From: Actinoallomurus bryophytorum
Lineage (GTDB): Bacteria; Actinomycetota; Actinomycetes; Streptosporangiales; Streptosporangiaceae
DNA: 64,000 nt
Reading direction: 5' to 3'
Assembly (NCBI RefSeq): GCF_006716425.1
Contig: NZ_VFOZ01000001.1
Coordinates: 6,820,001 to 6,884,000, forward strand
The notes beneath the pieces were generated by a model. That model saw nothing but the letters and a program-made list of their open reading frames with translations. It was not told the origin of the DNA and did not search any database. A program made the position numbers and the translations under genes. Shown one piece after another: positions 51,516-60,017 of the stretch. Every line of letters starts with the position of its first letter. The first letter of the stretch is position 1.

Positions 51516-52403
51516 ATGGCAGTCCTGGTCTCCCGAGCCCCGCGCGGCCGTACGCCCGCGCGCCGCCGCGCGGCGGTCCGCCGTACCGCGGGCCGGTCCC
51601 TGACCCATCTGCTGCTCCTCGGCGGCGGCCTCGTGTGGCTGTTCCCGTTCCTGTGGACGCTGGGCAGCTCCTTCAAGAGCTCCGACGGCTTCTTCGCCAA
51701 GGGCCTCAACCCGCTCCCGGACGGTGCGCACGCCTCCAACTACACCAGCGCCTGGAAGGAGGCCTCCTTCGGCAGCTACTTCGTCAACACGGCGGTGGTC
51801 GCGGCCGGCGCGGTCATCCTGACCCTGCTCGCCACCTCCATGGCGGGCTACGTCCTGGCCCGTACGGACTTCCCCGGGCGCAAGGCGTGCATCGGGCTGA
51901 TCTCGGTGACGCTCTTCCTGCCGCACGGCTACACGATCATCCCGATCTTCGACATCGTGCAGAAACTGCACCTGCTCAACACCCTGTGGTCAGTGATCAT
52001 CGTGCAGTCCGCCAGCGGCCTGGTCTTCGCCACCTTCCTGTTCATGGGCTACTTCTCCACCATGGAGCGGGACATCGAGGACGCGGCCAGGGTCGACGGC
52101 GCCGGCTTCCACCAGATCTTCTGGCGCGTGATGCTGCCGCTGTCCGGCCCGATGATCGCCACCGTCGGCCTGTTCACCTTCATCAGCGCCTGGAACAGCT
52201 TCTTCATCCCGCTGGTCTTCACCCTCTCCAAGCCCGAACTGCGCACTCTGCCGGTGGGGATGTACGCGTTCCTGGGCCAGAACTCCACCGACTGGACGTT
52301 CCTGTGCGCCGGCTCGGTGATCTCGCTCGTACCGATCGTGGTGATCTTCCTGCTGCTGCAGCGCTACTTCGTCAACGGCCTGGCCGGCGCCGTCAAAGGT
52401 TAG
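51516..52403 (+). CDS. Carbohydrate ABC transporter permease (second subunit, UgpE/MalG-like)
   Basis: A 295-aa membrane protein with six hydrophobic segments. The EAA loop is MERDIEDAARVDGAGFHQIFWRVMLPLSGPM (about residues 185-215). ATG 51516 follows AAAGGGG. Together with the previous gene it should form the translocation pore of the importer; no ATPase gene is adjacent. Confidence 0.95.
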   Translation: MAVLVSRAPRGRTPARRRAAVRRTAGRSLTHLLLLGGGLVWLFPFLWTLGSSFKSSDGFFAKGLNPLPDGAHASNYTSAWKEASFGSYFVNTAVVAAGAVILTLLATSMAGYVLARTDFPGRKACIGLISVTLFLPHGYTIIPIFDIVQKLHLLNTLWSVIIVQSASGLVFATFLFMGYFSTMERDIEDAARVDGAGFHQIFWRVMLPLSGPMIATVGLFTFISAWNSFFIPLVFTLSKPELRTLPVGMYAFLGQNSTDWTFLCAGSVISLVPIVVIFLLLQRYFVNGLAGAVKG

Positions 52404-52415
52404 AAGGGATCATCC

Positions 52416-53387
52416 GTGCCCCTCCGCCTCGCCATCCTCAGCTTCTGGCACGTGCACGCCCGTGACTACGCCCGCCAGGCGTCCGAACACCCCGGCACCG
52501 AGATCACCGCCGTCTGGGACGAGGACGCCGTACGCGGGCGCGCCTGGGCCGGCGACCTCGGCGCGCGCTTCCACCCCGACCTCGGCGGCCTGCTCGCCCG
52601 CGACGACGTCGACGCCGTGGTCGTCACCTGCCCGACGACCGCGCACCGCCAGGTCATCACGGCCGCGGCGGCGGCCGGCAAGCACATCTTCACCGAGAAG
52701 GTCCTCGCCCCGACCCCGGCCGAGTGCGCGGAGATCATCGCCGCCGCGGACAGGTCCGGCGTCGCGCTGATGCTCGCGCTTCCCCGGCTGTACGAGGGCT
52801 ACACGACGGCCATCCGCAAGGTGCTGGCCGACGGCGAGCTCGGCCGCCTCACCCTCGTCCGGGTCCGGCTGTCCCACGGCGGATCGGTCGGCGAGGGCAC
52901 GCTCCCCGAGCACTTCTACGACCCGGCGGCCACCGCGGGCGGTGCCCTCGTCGACCTCGGCTGCCACCCCATGTACCTGGCCCGGCTGTTCCTCGGCCGC
53001 ATGCCCGAGACCGTGACCGCGTCCTTCGGCCATGTGACGGAGCGCGCCGTCGAGGACAACGCCGTCGTGGTGCTCCGCTGCGCGGACGGCGCCCTCGGCG
53101 TGGTGGAGGCGTCCTTCACCGCGCCGGCCTCCCCGTTCTCCATCGAGCTGCACGGTTCCGGGGGATCCCTGGTGTACGGCACGCCCGAGCCGAAGCTGCT
53201 GCTGGGCACCGCCGGCGCCTGGCGCGAACTCCCCGTACCGCCGCGCACCGGCACACCCTTCGACCTGTTCGTACGCCATGTCGCCGATGGCACCCGTGAT
53301 GAGGAGAACCTCGCCCTCGGCCTGGACCTGACCCGCCTGACGGCCGCGGCCACACGCGGCAGCCGCGAGGAAGGAACCCGCCTTTGA
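52416..53387 (+). CDS. Gfo/Idh/MocA-family oxidoreductase
   Basis: A 323-aa NAD(P)-dependent sugar dehydrogenase-type protein. The Rossmann fold starts at LAILSFWHVHARDYARQASEH (with FWHVHA in place of the usual GxGxxG), followed by FTEKVLAPTPAEC (the EKP-like motif reads EKV) and the C-terminal domain with GALVDLGCHPMYLARLFLG, where Asp and His are catalytic. GTG start behind GAAGGGATC, 12 bp after the second permease. It probably converts an imported sugar or sugar acid. A short remnant of a similar gene follows, overlapping by 4 bp. Confidence 0.88.
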   Translation: MPLRLAILSFWHVHARDYARQASEHPGTEITAVWDEDAVRGRAWAGDLGARFHPDLGGLLARDDVDAVVVTCPTTAHRQVITAAAAAGKHIFTEKVLAPTPAECAEIIAAADRSGVALMLALPRLYEGYTTAIRKVLADGELGRLTLVRVRLSHGGSVGEGTLPEHFYDPAATAGGALVDLGCHPMYLARLFLGRMPETVTASFGHVTERAVEDNAVVVLRCADGALGVVEASFTAPASPFSIELHGSGGSLVYGTPEPKLLLGTAGAWRELPVPPRTGTPFDLFVRHVADGTRDEENLALGLDLTRLTAAATRGSREEGTRL

Positions 53388-53563
53388 CCATCTCCATCGG
53401 CCTCATCGGCACCGATCACCACCCCCGTACCTACGCCGGCTTCGTGCGGGGGATACGGGACCGCTCGCGGCCGGTGCACACCCACGAAGAGGGCACGGAC
53501 GTGCTCAAGATCATTCTCGCGGCCTACCGGTCCGCGCGGGAGAAACAGGAGATCAAGCTGTGA
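53384..53563 (+). pseudogene. Internally deleted remnant of a second Gfo/Idh/MocA gene
   Basis: A 59-codon frame: residues 1-20 (TISIGLIGTDHHPRTYAGFV) look like the first beta-alpha unit of a Gfo/Idh/MocA dehydrogenase and the last 28 (HTHEEGTDVLKIILAAYRSA) like its C-terminal helix; about 280 residues between are absent. It overlaps the previous stop (TTGA) and the next start (GTGA), so translational coupling through the operon has been kept. It might serve only as a coupling element. Confidence 0.55.
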
Positions 53564-55539
53564 CGGGGTACCAGATCGGCGACTTCGACTTCGACCTGCG
53601 GCGGGGCGTCGCCGAGACGCTGTGGACCACCAGTGGCTGGTCCACGGCGGCGCTCGCCCCGGGCACGGTGTGCGGCGTGGGCGCCTGCTATGCCCCGCCG
53701 TACGCCGCCCCACTGGCCCGGCTGGCCGTCGTACTCGAAGCGGACGGCACCCGCATCACCGACACGGGCGCGCCGGGCATGCACGGCACCGGGCTGCTGC
53801 CCGCCGGCGGAACCTGGCGGCTGGACGGCATCGAGAGGCGCGGCACGTACCATCGCCGGCACGAGGGGCGGCTGGTGTCGCTGCTGGTGCGCTCGGAGCT
53901 GACGCCACTGCACGGACGCGCCGGCTACGCGCTGCGCGTCGTCGTGCGCAACCGCTCCGGACGGGCGCTGACGCTGCGCCTGCTGCCCGAGCTGACGGCC
54001 GGGCCGGTCGGGGAGGTGCCGCTGGGGCAGTGGGGCTGGATGCCGCCGGAGCCCGCGGCGGCACCGGACCAGGCGTCGCTGGTGCACGAGCCGTCGTCGG
54101 CGGCGATCGAGCCCGGGGACGAGGCCACCTTCGACCTGGCGGTACTCCTCGACGGCGGCGGTCCGGGCGGCTCCCCGGGCGAATGGGCGGGGGAGTCCCG
54201 CGCCCTGATCGGGCGGCGCACCGCCGGTGCCCTGGAGCGGATACCGAGGCTGACCACGGACGTGCCGGGCCTCGACGCATACTACCGCCGCTCGCTCGCC
54301 AGCGGCCTGGTGTGCCTGTGGGACAACCCCGCCTTCGCCACCGTCCCGTTCCCCGCCACGTCCGGCATCGACGGCGGAGCGCTGTGCGCGTACGCCTGGG
54401 ACACCGGCGGCTACGCACCCCACACTCTCGCGCTGCTGCTCGGCTGCGGCGTCGCGGACGTCCTGGAGGCGATGATCAAGGGCGACCTGACGGACCACTA
54501 CGCCATCGCGCCCGACGGCAGCGGCACCGGTGTCGCGTACGCGTACAGCGGCTGGTCGCTGGTGACGCTCGCACACGCCGCCGCCTGCCACGACGGGATC
54601 GCTCCCGACCTGGTGGCGCGGCTGCACGAGACGGAGGAACAGCTCGCGCTGCGCTTCCCGGCCGTGGGGGAGCTACGCGACTACGGCGCACAGGAGAACC
54701 TTCTGGAGATGCGCTCCACCGGCTGGGAGCACGTCGTCGCCAGTCCGAACGCCGAGCGGGCCTGGAGCCTCGAACTGCTGGCGGAGCTGACCGAGGAGTG
54801 TGACGCCCCGGTGCCGGCGGCCCCGCTGCGGGCCCAGGCGGAGCGCATACGGGGGGCCGTCGCGCACGACCTGTGGGACGCGGAGGCGGGCTGGTTCCGC
54901 AGCCGCTACCCCGACGGGCACACCGAGCTCGCCTACTCCGTGCAGGCCTACGACGCGTTGCGGGCGGGTGCCTGCACGCCGTCGATGGCGACGGCGCTCC
55001 TGGCGCACCTGCGCGACGGCGCCTTCCTCGGCCCGTACGGCGTGAGCAGCGTCTCCGCCGAGGACCCGCTGCACTACGAGCTGGGCGACGTGGACTGGTC
55101 CGGCGGTGGCGCCTACACCGGCGAGACGCCGCAGCTGGCACTGACCCTGTGGGAACGGGACGAGCCGCGGCTCGCCTGGGACGTGCTGCGCCGGGTGCTG
55201 TGGATGGGCGGGCACTTCCCGTACTTCCCGCAGGACCACTACTGCGACCGCCCCGCCGCCCCGCCCCGCGGCCGGCGGGCCAACGTGATCGCCGGGCTGA
55301 CCGGCGCGGAGGCGGTACTGCTCGGCCTGGCGGGGATACGGCCGCGGGTCGACGGCGCGCTCGACGTGATGCCTCCCGCCTGGCTCCCCGGCGTACTGGA
55401 GCTGCACGGGCTGCACTACCGCGGCCACGAGATCGACCTCAAGCTGTCGGCCGGCCACTGCGAGGCGTCGGTGGACGGCCGCGTCATCCACTCCGGGGCA
55501 CCCGCCCCGCTGCGCATTCTGGGAGAGCCCGATGAGTGA
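53560..55539 (+). CDS. Alpha/alpha-barrel glycoside hydrolase-like protein (family not assigned)
   Basis: A 659-aa cytoplasmic protein without a signal peptide. The N-terminal half is beta-rich (about residues 1-240); the C-terminal part has the repeated helices of a six-hairpin glycosidase, with YAWDTGGYAPHTLALLLGCG, NLLEMRSTGWEHV, SYSVQAYDAL and YTGETPQLALTLWERDEP (acidic residues placed as in amylo-glucosidase and MGH1-type barrels). A short beta tail follows. In this operon it would act on an imported oligosaccharide or glycoside. GTG start at 53560, overlap of 4 bp upstream and 8 bp downstream. The specific bond it cleaves is not recognised. Confidence 0.7.
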   Translation: MTGYQIGDFDFDLRRGVAETLWTTSGWSTAALAPGTVCGVGACYAPPYAAPLARLAVVLEADGTRITDTGAPGMHGTGLLPAGGTWRLDGIERRGTYHRRHEGRLVSLLVRSELTPLHGRAGYALRVVVRNRSGRALTLRLLPELTAGPVGEVPLGQWGWMPPEPAAAPDQASLVHEPSSAAIEPGDEATFDLAVLLDGGGPGGSPGEWAGESRALIGRRTAGALERIPRLTTDVPGLDAYYRRSLASGLVCLWDNPAFATVPFPATSGIDGGALCAYAWDTGGYAPHTLALLLGCGVADVLEAMIKGDLTDHYAIAPDGSGTGVAYAYSGWSLVTLAHAAACHDGIAPDLVARLHETEEQLALRFPAVGELRDYGAQENLLEMRSTGWEHVVASPNAERAWSLELLAELTEECDAPVPAAPLRAQAERIRGAVAHDLWDAEAGWFRSRYPDGHTELAYSVQAYDALRAGACTPSMATALLAHLRDGAFLGPYGVSSVSAEDPLHYELGDVDWSGGGAYTGETPQLALTLWERDEPRLAWDVLRRVLWMGGHFPYFPQDHYCDRPAAPPRGRRANVIAGLTGAEAVLLGLAGIRPRVDGALDVMPPAWLPGVLELHGLHYRGHEIDLKLSAGHCEASVDGRVIHSGAPAPLRILGEPDE

Positions 55540-56299
55540 CGTCCTCGACCGATTCGACCGCGACGGCTACGCCGTCTTCCGCGAGGTCATCGACCGGGAG
55601 CTGGTGGAGGAGGCGGCCGGCCACGTCGACTGGCTGCAGCGCCACCACCCGGACCTGCGGCCCGAACAACTGGGCCACACGCTGCTGCGCGACGACCCGT
55701 TCTGGCTGCGGCTGATCTCGGACGACCGGCTGCTGGACATCGCGGAGACCTTCATCGGCCCGGACATCGCGCTGTTCGCCTCGCACTACATCAGCAAGCC
55801 GGCGTACTCCGGGCAGCCGGTGCTCTGGCATCAGGACGCGGCGTTCTGGCCGCTGGAGCCGATGCGGGTGGTCACGCTCTGGCTGGCCGTCGACCACTCC
55901 GAGCCGGAGAACGGCTGTGTACGCCTGGTCCCCGGCAGCCACCGCGGCGACATCCAGGCGATGCGCGCCAACACGGCGGTGGACAACGTGCTCGGCGAGG
56001 AGATCGCGGCCGACGTGGACGAGTCGGCGGCCGTCGACATGGTGCTGGCACCGGGCGACGTCGAGGTGCACCACCCGAACATCGTGCACGGCAGCAACGC
56101 GAACACCTCGCCCCGGCGGCGGTGCGGGCTGACCATCCGCTACATCCCGACCTCGACCCGCATCACGGCGGAGGAGCAGCCCTTCCCGAGCGCGTTCCAC
56201 CTTCGCGGCGCACCCGGCGTGAACGCCTACCAGCCATGGCCCATCTTCGACCCGGCCCGGCACTACCGCTTCACGGACGCGGAGGCCGCGGGGGAGTAG
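55532..56299 (+). CDS. Phytanoyl-CoA dioxygenase (PhyH)-family Fe(II)/2-oxoglutarate oxygenase
   Basis: A 255-aa cupin-fold oxygenase. The iron triad can be seen: His-x-Asp in LWHQDAAFWPL (about residues 99-101) and the distal His in EVHHPNIVHGSNANTSP (about 188), with the 2-oxoglutarate-binding Arg in RRCGLTIRY. It overlaps the end of the glycosidase gene, so it is the last member of the importer operon. A second PhyH protein is encoded at 56748-57563 in the neighbouring LacI unit. Hydroxylation of a sugar-linked or plant-derived substrate is inferred only from context. Confidence 0.88.
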   Translation: MSDVLDRFDRDGYAVFREVIDRELVEEAAGHVDWLQRHHPDLRPEQLGHTLLRDDPFWLRLISDDRLLDIAETFIGPDIALFASHYISKPAYSGQPVLWHQDAAFWPLEPMRVVTLWLAVDHSEPENGCVRLVPGSHRGDIQAMRANTAVDNVLGEEIAADVDESAAVDMVLAPGDVEVHHPNIVHGSNANTSPRRRCGLTIRYIPTSTRITAEEQPFPSAFHLRGAPGVNAYQPWPIFDPARHYRFTDAEAAGE

Positions 56300-56320
56300 G
56301 AGCAGGCTGGGGGCGTGCGA

Positions 56321-56670
56321 CTCAGGCCGGGCTGTCGCGGGCCAGGGTCAGGTAGTCGGCCAGTTCTCGCCATTGGCCGGTCACAGCGGCAGGCTCCCCG
56401 GACATCGCGGATGGGTCGTCGTGCCAGGCGTCCCGCACACCGGCGGCGATAGCGCTGTCGTTCGCAGTGTCTGGATCTGGCCGGCATTCAGGTGGCGGCG
56501 CAGGGTGTGCTCGCTGTCCGGTCCGGTCCCGCCGATCGCCTGCAGCGCTTCGAGCAGCGCGGCCGTCGATGCCTGGTCGATCGACAGCTCGCCGCCGAGG
56601 TGCAGCGCCGTACGGTCGGCCCGCCGGCCTCGGCGAGCGGGCCTACCTTCCAGGTCGCAGGAACAGTCAT
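56321..56670 (-). pseudogene. Decayed minus-strand gene of unknown family
   Basis: Reading leftwards from ATG 56670, protein-like pieces occur in successive frames: MTVPATWKVGPLAEAGGP, then DRTALHLGGELSIDQASTAA and HTLRRHLNAGQIQ, then AIAAGVRDAWHDDPSAMSG and ELADYLTLARDSPA-stop at 56321. Two frameshifts (near 56610 and 56465) would be needed to join them. No family is recognised. It could also be chance. Confidence 0.3.
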
Positions 56671-56747
56671 GAGGCAACGACGCATCCTCACGCCGCGTGA
56701 GGATCAAGGGGCCATGTCGGCGAGTGCCGATACTTCCCGAACAGGTC

Positions 56748-57563
56748 CTACGGCCACAGTTGAGGACAGACCTGTGGGTCGGTGTAGTCGGGGACGCCGT
56801 CCCGTAGGCGTACGAGGCGGTCGTTGCCGTGGCCGGCCGTGCCGGGGCGGTGGCGGTTGTCGCCGGGCTGCAGGTGGATGGCCAGGGAACGCCGCGGTCC
56901 GGTCCCGTGGTTGGGGCCCGAGCCGTGCACGGTGCGGCAGTGGTGGAAGCTGACCTGGCCGCGCCGCATGCGGGTGTGGCGGATGTCCAGGGTGTGTCCC
57001 TGGCGGGTGATCTCTTCCTCCAGGGCGGCCAGGTCCTGGGAGAAGAAATCCAGGCCGGAGACGTCCCAGCGGTGGCTGCCGTCCACGAAGGAGACCGAGC
57101 CGCCGGTCTCGTCCACGTCGTGGAAGCCGACCCAGGCGGTCAGCATCTCCTCGCTGGTGCACGGCTGCCAGTACTGGCGGTCGGTGTGCCAGCCCACGTT
57201 CGCGGCCGTGTCCGGGGTGTCGACGGGCTTGTACAGCAACTGGTCGTGCCAGAGGCGGATGCCGTCCGCGCCCGCGAGCCTGGCGGCGGTCGCGGCGAGG
57301 AGCGGCTGGGCAACGAGCCGCGCGAGCTCACGCACATGCAGGGAGGCGTAGTCGTGCTTGCGCAGGCCCTCGGCGGGAGGCGGGGTCCAGCCGTCGTCGG
57401 GGGTGTCGAGGTCGCCCGCGTAATAACGGGCCATGCCGCGCTCCGCGGCGTCCAGGACCTCGGGGGGCAGCAACACCGGGGAGATCCACCAGCCGTGCCG
57501 GCGGTAGAAGGCGATGTCCTCGGGCCCCGGAAGCAGGGTCTCGTCGATCGCGGGCTTGGTCAT
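56748..57563 (-). CDS. Second PhyH-family Fe(II)/2-oxoglutarate oxygenase
   Basis: A 271-aa oxygenase. Iron ligands: His-x-Asp in NVGWHTDRQYWQ (about residues 125-127) and His in CRTVHGSGPNHG (about 215); the Arg in RRSLAIHLQ binds 2-oxoglutarate. ATG 57563 follows GAGGAG. It lies 12 bp downstream of a lacI gene in the same direction, so it is the third gene of Gfo/Idh-lacI-phyH. It is only distantly like the PhyH protein at 55532-56299. Probably a tailoring or catabolic hydroxylase for a carbohydrate-derived compound. Confidence 0.85.
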   Translation of the reverse strand: MTKPAIDETLLPGPEDIAFYRRHGWWISPVLLPPEVLDAAERGMARYYAGDLDTPDDGWTPPPAEGLRKHDYASLHVRELARLVAQPLLAATAARLAGADGIRLWHDQLLYKPVDTPDTAANVGWHTDRQYWQPCTSEEMLTAWVGFHDVDETGGSVSFVDGSHRWDVSGLDFFSQDLAALEEEITRQGHTLDIRHTRMRRGQVSFHHCRTVHGSGPNHGTGPRRSLAIHLQPGDNRHRPGTAGHGNDRLVRLRDGVPDYTDPQVCPQLWP

Positions 57564-57575
57564 GTCAAGGTCTCC

Positions 57576-58559
57576 TCAGGGTGAGAGCCGTGCCGTCGAG
57601 CCGCGTACGACCAGGCTCGTCGGCAGTGCGGCGTGCCGGGTCTCGCCGTCCGGGTCGGCGATCCGCCGCAGCAGCAGGTCGACCCCACGGGCGCCCATCA
57701 CGTCGAGGGGGATGTGCAGCGCCGTGAGCGCCGGGTGGATCGTGCGCGCCATGAACGTGTCGTCGACCGTCACCAGGCTGAAGTCCCGTGGCACCGAGCG
57801 CCCCTGCCGGGCCAGGCCGCAGGCGACGCCGTGCGCCACCATCTCGTTGTGCGCGATGACCGCGGTCGCGCCGCTGGTGGGGACCAGATCCGCGGCCGCC
57901 ACACCGTTGTCGAAGGTGAGGTCGAACGGGCCCAGCTGCTCGACGAGCTCCACCCCGTGCTCGTCGCAGGCCTCCTGCACCGGCCGCCGGTGCCCGGCCG
58001 TACGTGCGGTGCGGGTGCCGTTGACGTACACGATCCGGGTGTGGCCGAGCGCCGCCAGGTGGCGGACCGCGTGCCGCATGCCGGTCGTGAGCTCCGCGTA
58101 GGCGCTGTCGGCCTCCGGCAGCCGGGCGCCGATCAGCGCCGCCGGGCCGGCCTGCGCCAGCTCACGAAGCATGTCGTCGGTCATCCGCGGGCCGGCGAGC
58201 AGCAGGCCGTCGGTCTGGTCGGCCATGGCCTGCGCGAGCTCGAAGCCGTCGGCCGGGTCGTCGCCGGTGTCGGCCAGGAAGAGCGCGTGGTCCTTGGCGC
58301 GCGCCCGGTGCTGTACGGCCTTGATGATCTCCGCGTAATACGGGTTGACCACGTCCGGCACCAGCAGGCCCAGCGTCCGCGTGCGGCCGCGGGCGAGCGA
58401 GCTCGCCGCCCGGTTGGGTGTGAAGTCCAGCCGCCGGGCGACCGCGAGCACCCGCTGCCGGGTGTCGGCTCGTACGGTCTCCGGCAGGTTGAAGACACGC
58501 GAGACGGTGGATGCGGACACCCCCGCCTCGCGTGCCACGTCGGCCATGGTGGCATTCAC
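57576..58559 (-). CDS. LacI-family transcriptional regulator
   Basis: A 327-aa repressor. DNA-binding part MADVAREAGVSASTVSRVFNLPETVRADTRQRVLAVARRLDFTPN; effector domain with GLLVPDVVNPYYAEIIKAVQ, HLAALGHTRIVYVNG and LVTVDDTFMARTIHPALTALHIPLD. The GTG at 58559 overlaps the stop of the upstream oxidoreductase gene (GTGA). Probable operators are the TTGCA-based palindromes at 59892-59916 and 59983-59995, between the divergent oxidoreductase and acetylxylan esterase genes. Confidence 0.92.
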   Translation of the reverse strand: MNATMADVAREAGVSASTVSRVFNLPETVRADTRQRVLAVARRLDFTPNRAASSLARGRTRTLGLLVPDVVNPYYAEIIKAVQHRARAKDHALFLADTGDDPADGFELAQAMADQTDGLLLAGPRMTDDMLRELAQAGPAALIGARLPEADSAYAELTTGMRHAVRHLAALGHTRIVYVNGTRTARTAGHRRPVQEACDEHGVELVEQLGPFDLTFDNGVAAADLVPTSGATAVIAHNEMVAHGVACGLARQGRSVPRDFSLVTVDDTFMARTIHPALTALHIPLDVMGARGVDLLLRRIADPDGETRHAALPTSLVVRGSTARLSP

Positions 58560-59875
58560 TTCATGCGTACCACGTCGTCGATGTCCACCGGTTCACCGTG
58601 GGCGAAGGCGGTGTTGGCGGCGAGCCCCGTCGCCAGCGCGAGCGCGCCGTCGACCGCCGTGGCGGTCGGCGCACTGCCGTCCTCGCCCATCTCGCCGTCG
58701 AAGAGCGCCCGCAGCATCCGGGCGTCCCCGCCGCCGTGCCCGGCGTGGTCGAACTCCGGGATCTCCACCTCGCGCGGCGGCTGCCACAGCGGCCGTACGA
58801 GGACGCGCGCCCCGCCGGCGTTCTCCAGCGCGGTGTCGCCGTGGACGGCACCCTTGGCAGAGGTGAGCTTCGCACGCGGCCGTTGCCACAGGCTCTCCTC
58901 GACCTCCAGCTCCAGGCGGCCGCCGGTGCCGTTGAACATCACCCGGTAGCCCTCCCAGGGGGAGTAGGCCGTCAGGTGGTACGACATGGAAGCGCCCGTG
59001 TTGTAGCGCACCAGGACCGCCATGTCGTCCTCGATCGTGATGCCGTCGCCGAAGACGTTGCGGTCGCGGTGGTAGCCGTCCTCCTTCTCGGCGTCCAGAT
59101 ACAGGGCGCGCAGTCCCTCGTTGTCCTCCAGGTGCAGGGCGAAGGGGTCGTCCGCCGCGGCGGACGAGCCGTGGGCGCGGTCGTAGCCGCGGCGGTAGCC
59201 GGTGCGCTCGCCGTTCTCACGGCCGTAGAAGCCGAGCCGGCCCAGGCCGAAGACCCGCTCCGGGCGTGCGCCCAGCCACCAGTGGACAAGGTCGAAGTGG
59301 TGGCCCGCCTTGTGCACCATCAGGCCGCCGCTGTTGTCCCTCTCCCGGTGCCAGCGGCGGAAGTAGTCCGCGCCGTGGCGTACGTCCAGCAGCCACTCGA
59401 AGTGCACGGACAGGACGTCGCCGATCGCGCCGCGACGCAGCTCCCTGCGGACCAGTTCGTGCACGGGGTTGAAGCGGTAGTTGAAGGCCACCGACAGGTC
59501 GCCGTCGGCCTCGGCGACGGCGTCCAGAATGCGGTTGCAGCGCTGCGCGTCGGTGGTCATCGGCTTCTCGGTCACGACCCGGCAGCCCGCCCGCAGCGCC
59601 GGGACGATGTACGCGTCGTGCAGCGCGTCGACGGTGGCGACGACGACGGTGTCGACGCGTTCGGCACGGAGGAGCTCCGCGAAGCCGTCCGGGGTGTAGG
59701 TGGCGGCCTGCGGCCGGCCCGCCGCGGCCAGCAGCCGGTTGTGGTGCGCCATGCGCACCGGGTTGGGGTCGCAGAGAGCGGCGATCTCGACATGCTCGCG
59801 GCGGGCGAGCCCTTCGGTGAACAGCTCTGCGCGACTTCCGGTACCGACGATGGCGGCACGTGCGTTGACGGTCAT
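58556..59875 (-). CDS. Gfo/Idh/MocA-family oxidoreductase
   Basis: A 439-aa enzyme, longer than usual for the family because of an extended C-terminal beta domain. N-terminal NAD(P) fold: AAIVGTGSRAELFTEGLARR; EKP motif present in VVTEKPMTTDAQRC; SVAFNYRFNPVHELVRREL and GGLMVHKAGHHFDLVHWWLG (the catalytic Lys and His region) follow. ATG 59875 has GGGAGG at good spacing. It is the first gene of the unit oxidoreductase-lacI-phyH, divergent from the esterase gene, with the operator between them. Confidence 0.9.
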   Translation of the reverse strand: MTVNARAAIVGTGSRAELFTEGLARREHVEIAALCDPNPVRMAHHNRLLAAAGRPQAATYTPDGFAELLRAERVDTVVVATVDALHDAYIVPALRAGCRVVTEKPMTTDAQRCNRILDAVAEADGDLSVAFNYRFNPVHELVRRELRRGAIGDVLSVHFEWLLDVRHGADYFRRWHRERDNSGGLMVHKAGHHFDLVHWWLGARPERVFGLGRLGFYGRENGERTGYRRGYDRAHGSSAAADDPFALHLEDNEGLRALYLDAEKEDGYHRDRNVFGDGITIEDDMAVLVRYNTGASMSYHLTAYSPWEGYRVMFNGTGGRLELEVEESLWQRPRAKLTSAKGAVHGDTALENAGGARVLVRPLWQPPREVEIPEFDHAGHGGGDARMLRALFDGEMGEDGSAPTATAVDGALALATGLAANTAFAHGEPVDIDDVVRMK

Positions 59876-59891
59876 CGCTCACCTCCCATTT

Positions 59892-59916
59892 CTGCAAGCA
59901 TTGCACGCGCTTGCAG
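59892..59916. promoter_or_regulatory. LacI operator cluster before the Gfo/Idh/MocA gene
   Basis: CTGCAAGC (59892-59899) pairs with GCTTGCAG (59909-59916). Nested inside are TGCAA-GCA-TTGCA (59893-59905) and TTGCACGCGCTTGCAG (59901-59916), which resembles the general LacI consensus TTGCAAGCGCTTGCAA. Confidence 0.6.
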
Positions 59917-59982
59917 AGTTGCAAACAACTGACCTGTCCTGGACATTACGGTGGACGATCATTGCCGTCAGTGCATAGATTT

Positions 59983-59995
59983 GGTAGCGCTTGCT
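59983..59995 (+). promoter_or_regulatory. LacI operator-like site before the esterase gene
   Basis: GGTAGCGCTTGCT shares the AGCGCTTGC core with the site at 59901-59916 and lies 22 bp before the esterase start. Confidence 0.45.
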
Positions 59996-60017
59996 CACAC
60001 CACCCTGGGAGCCCCGC

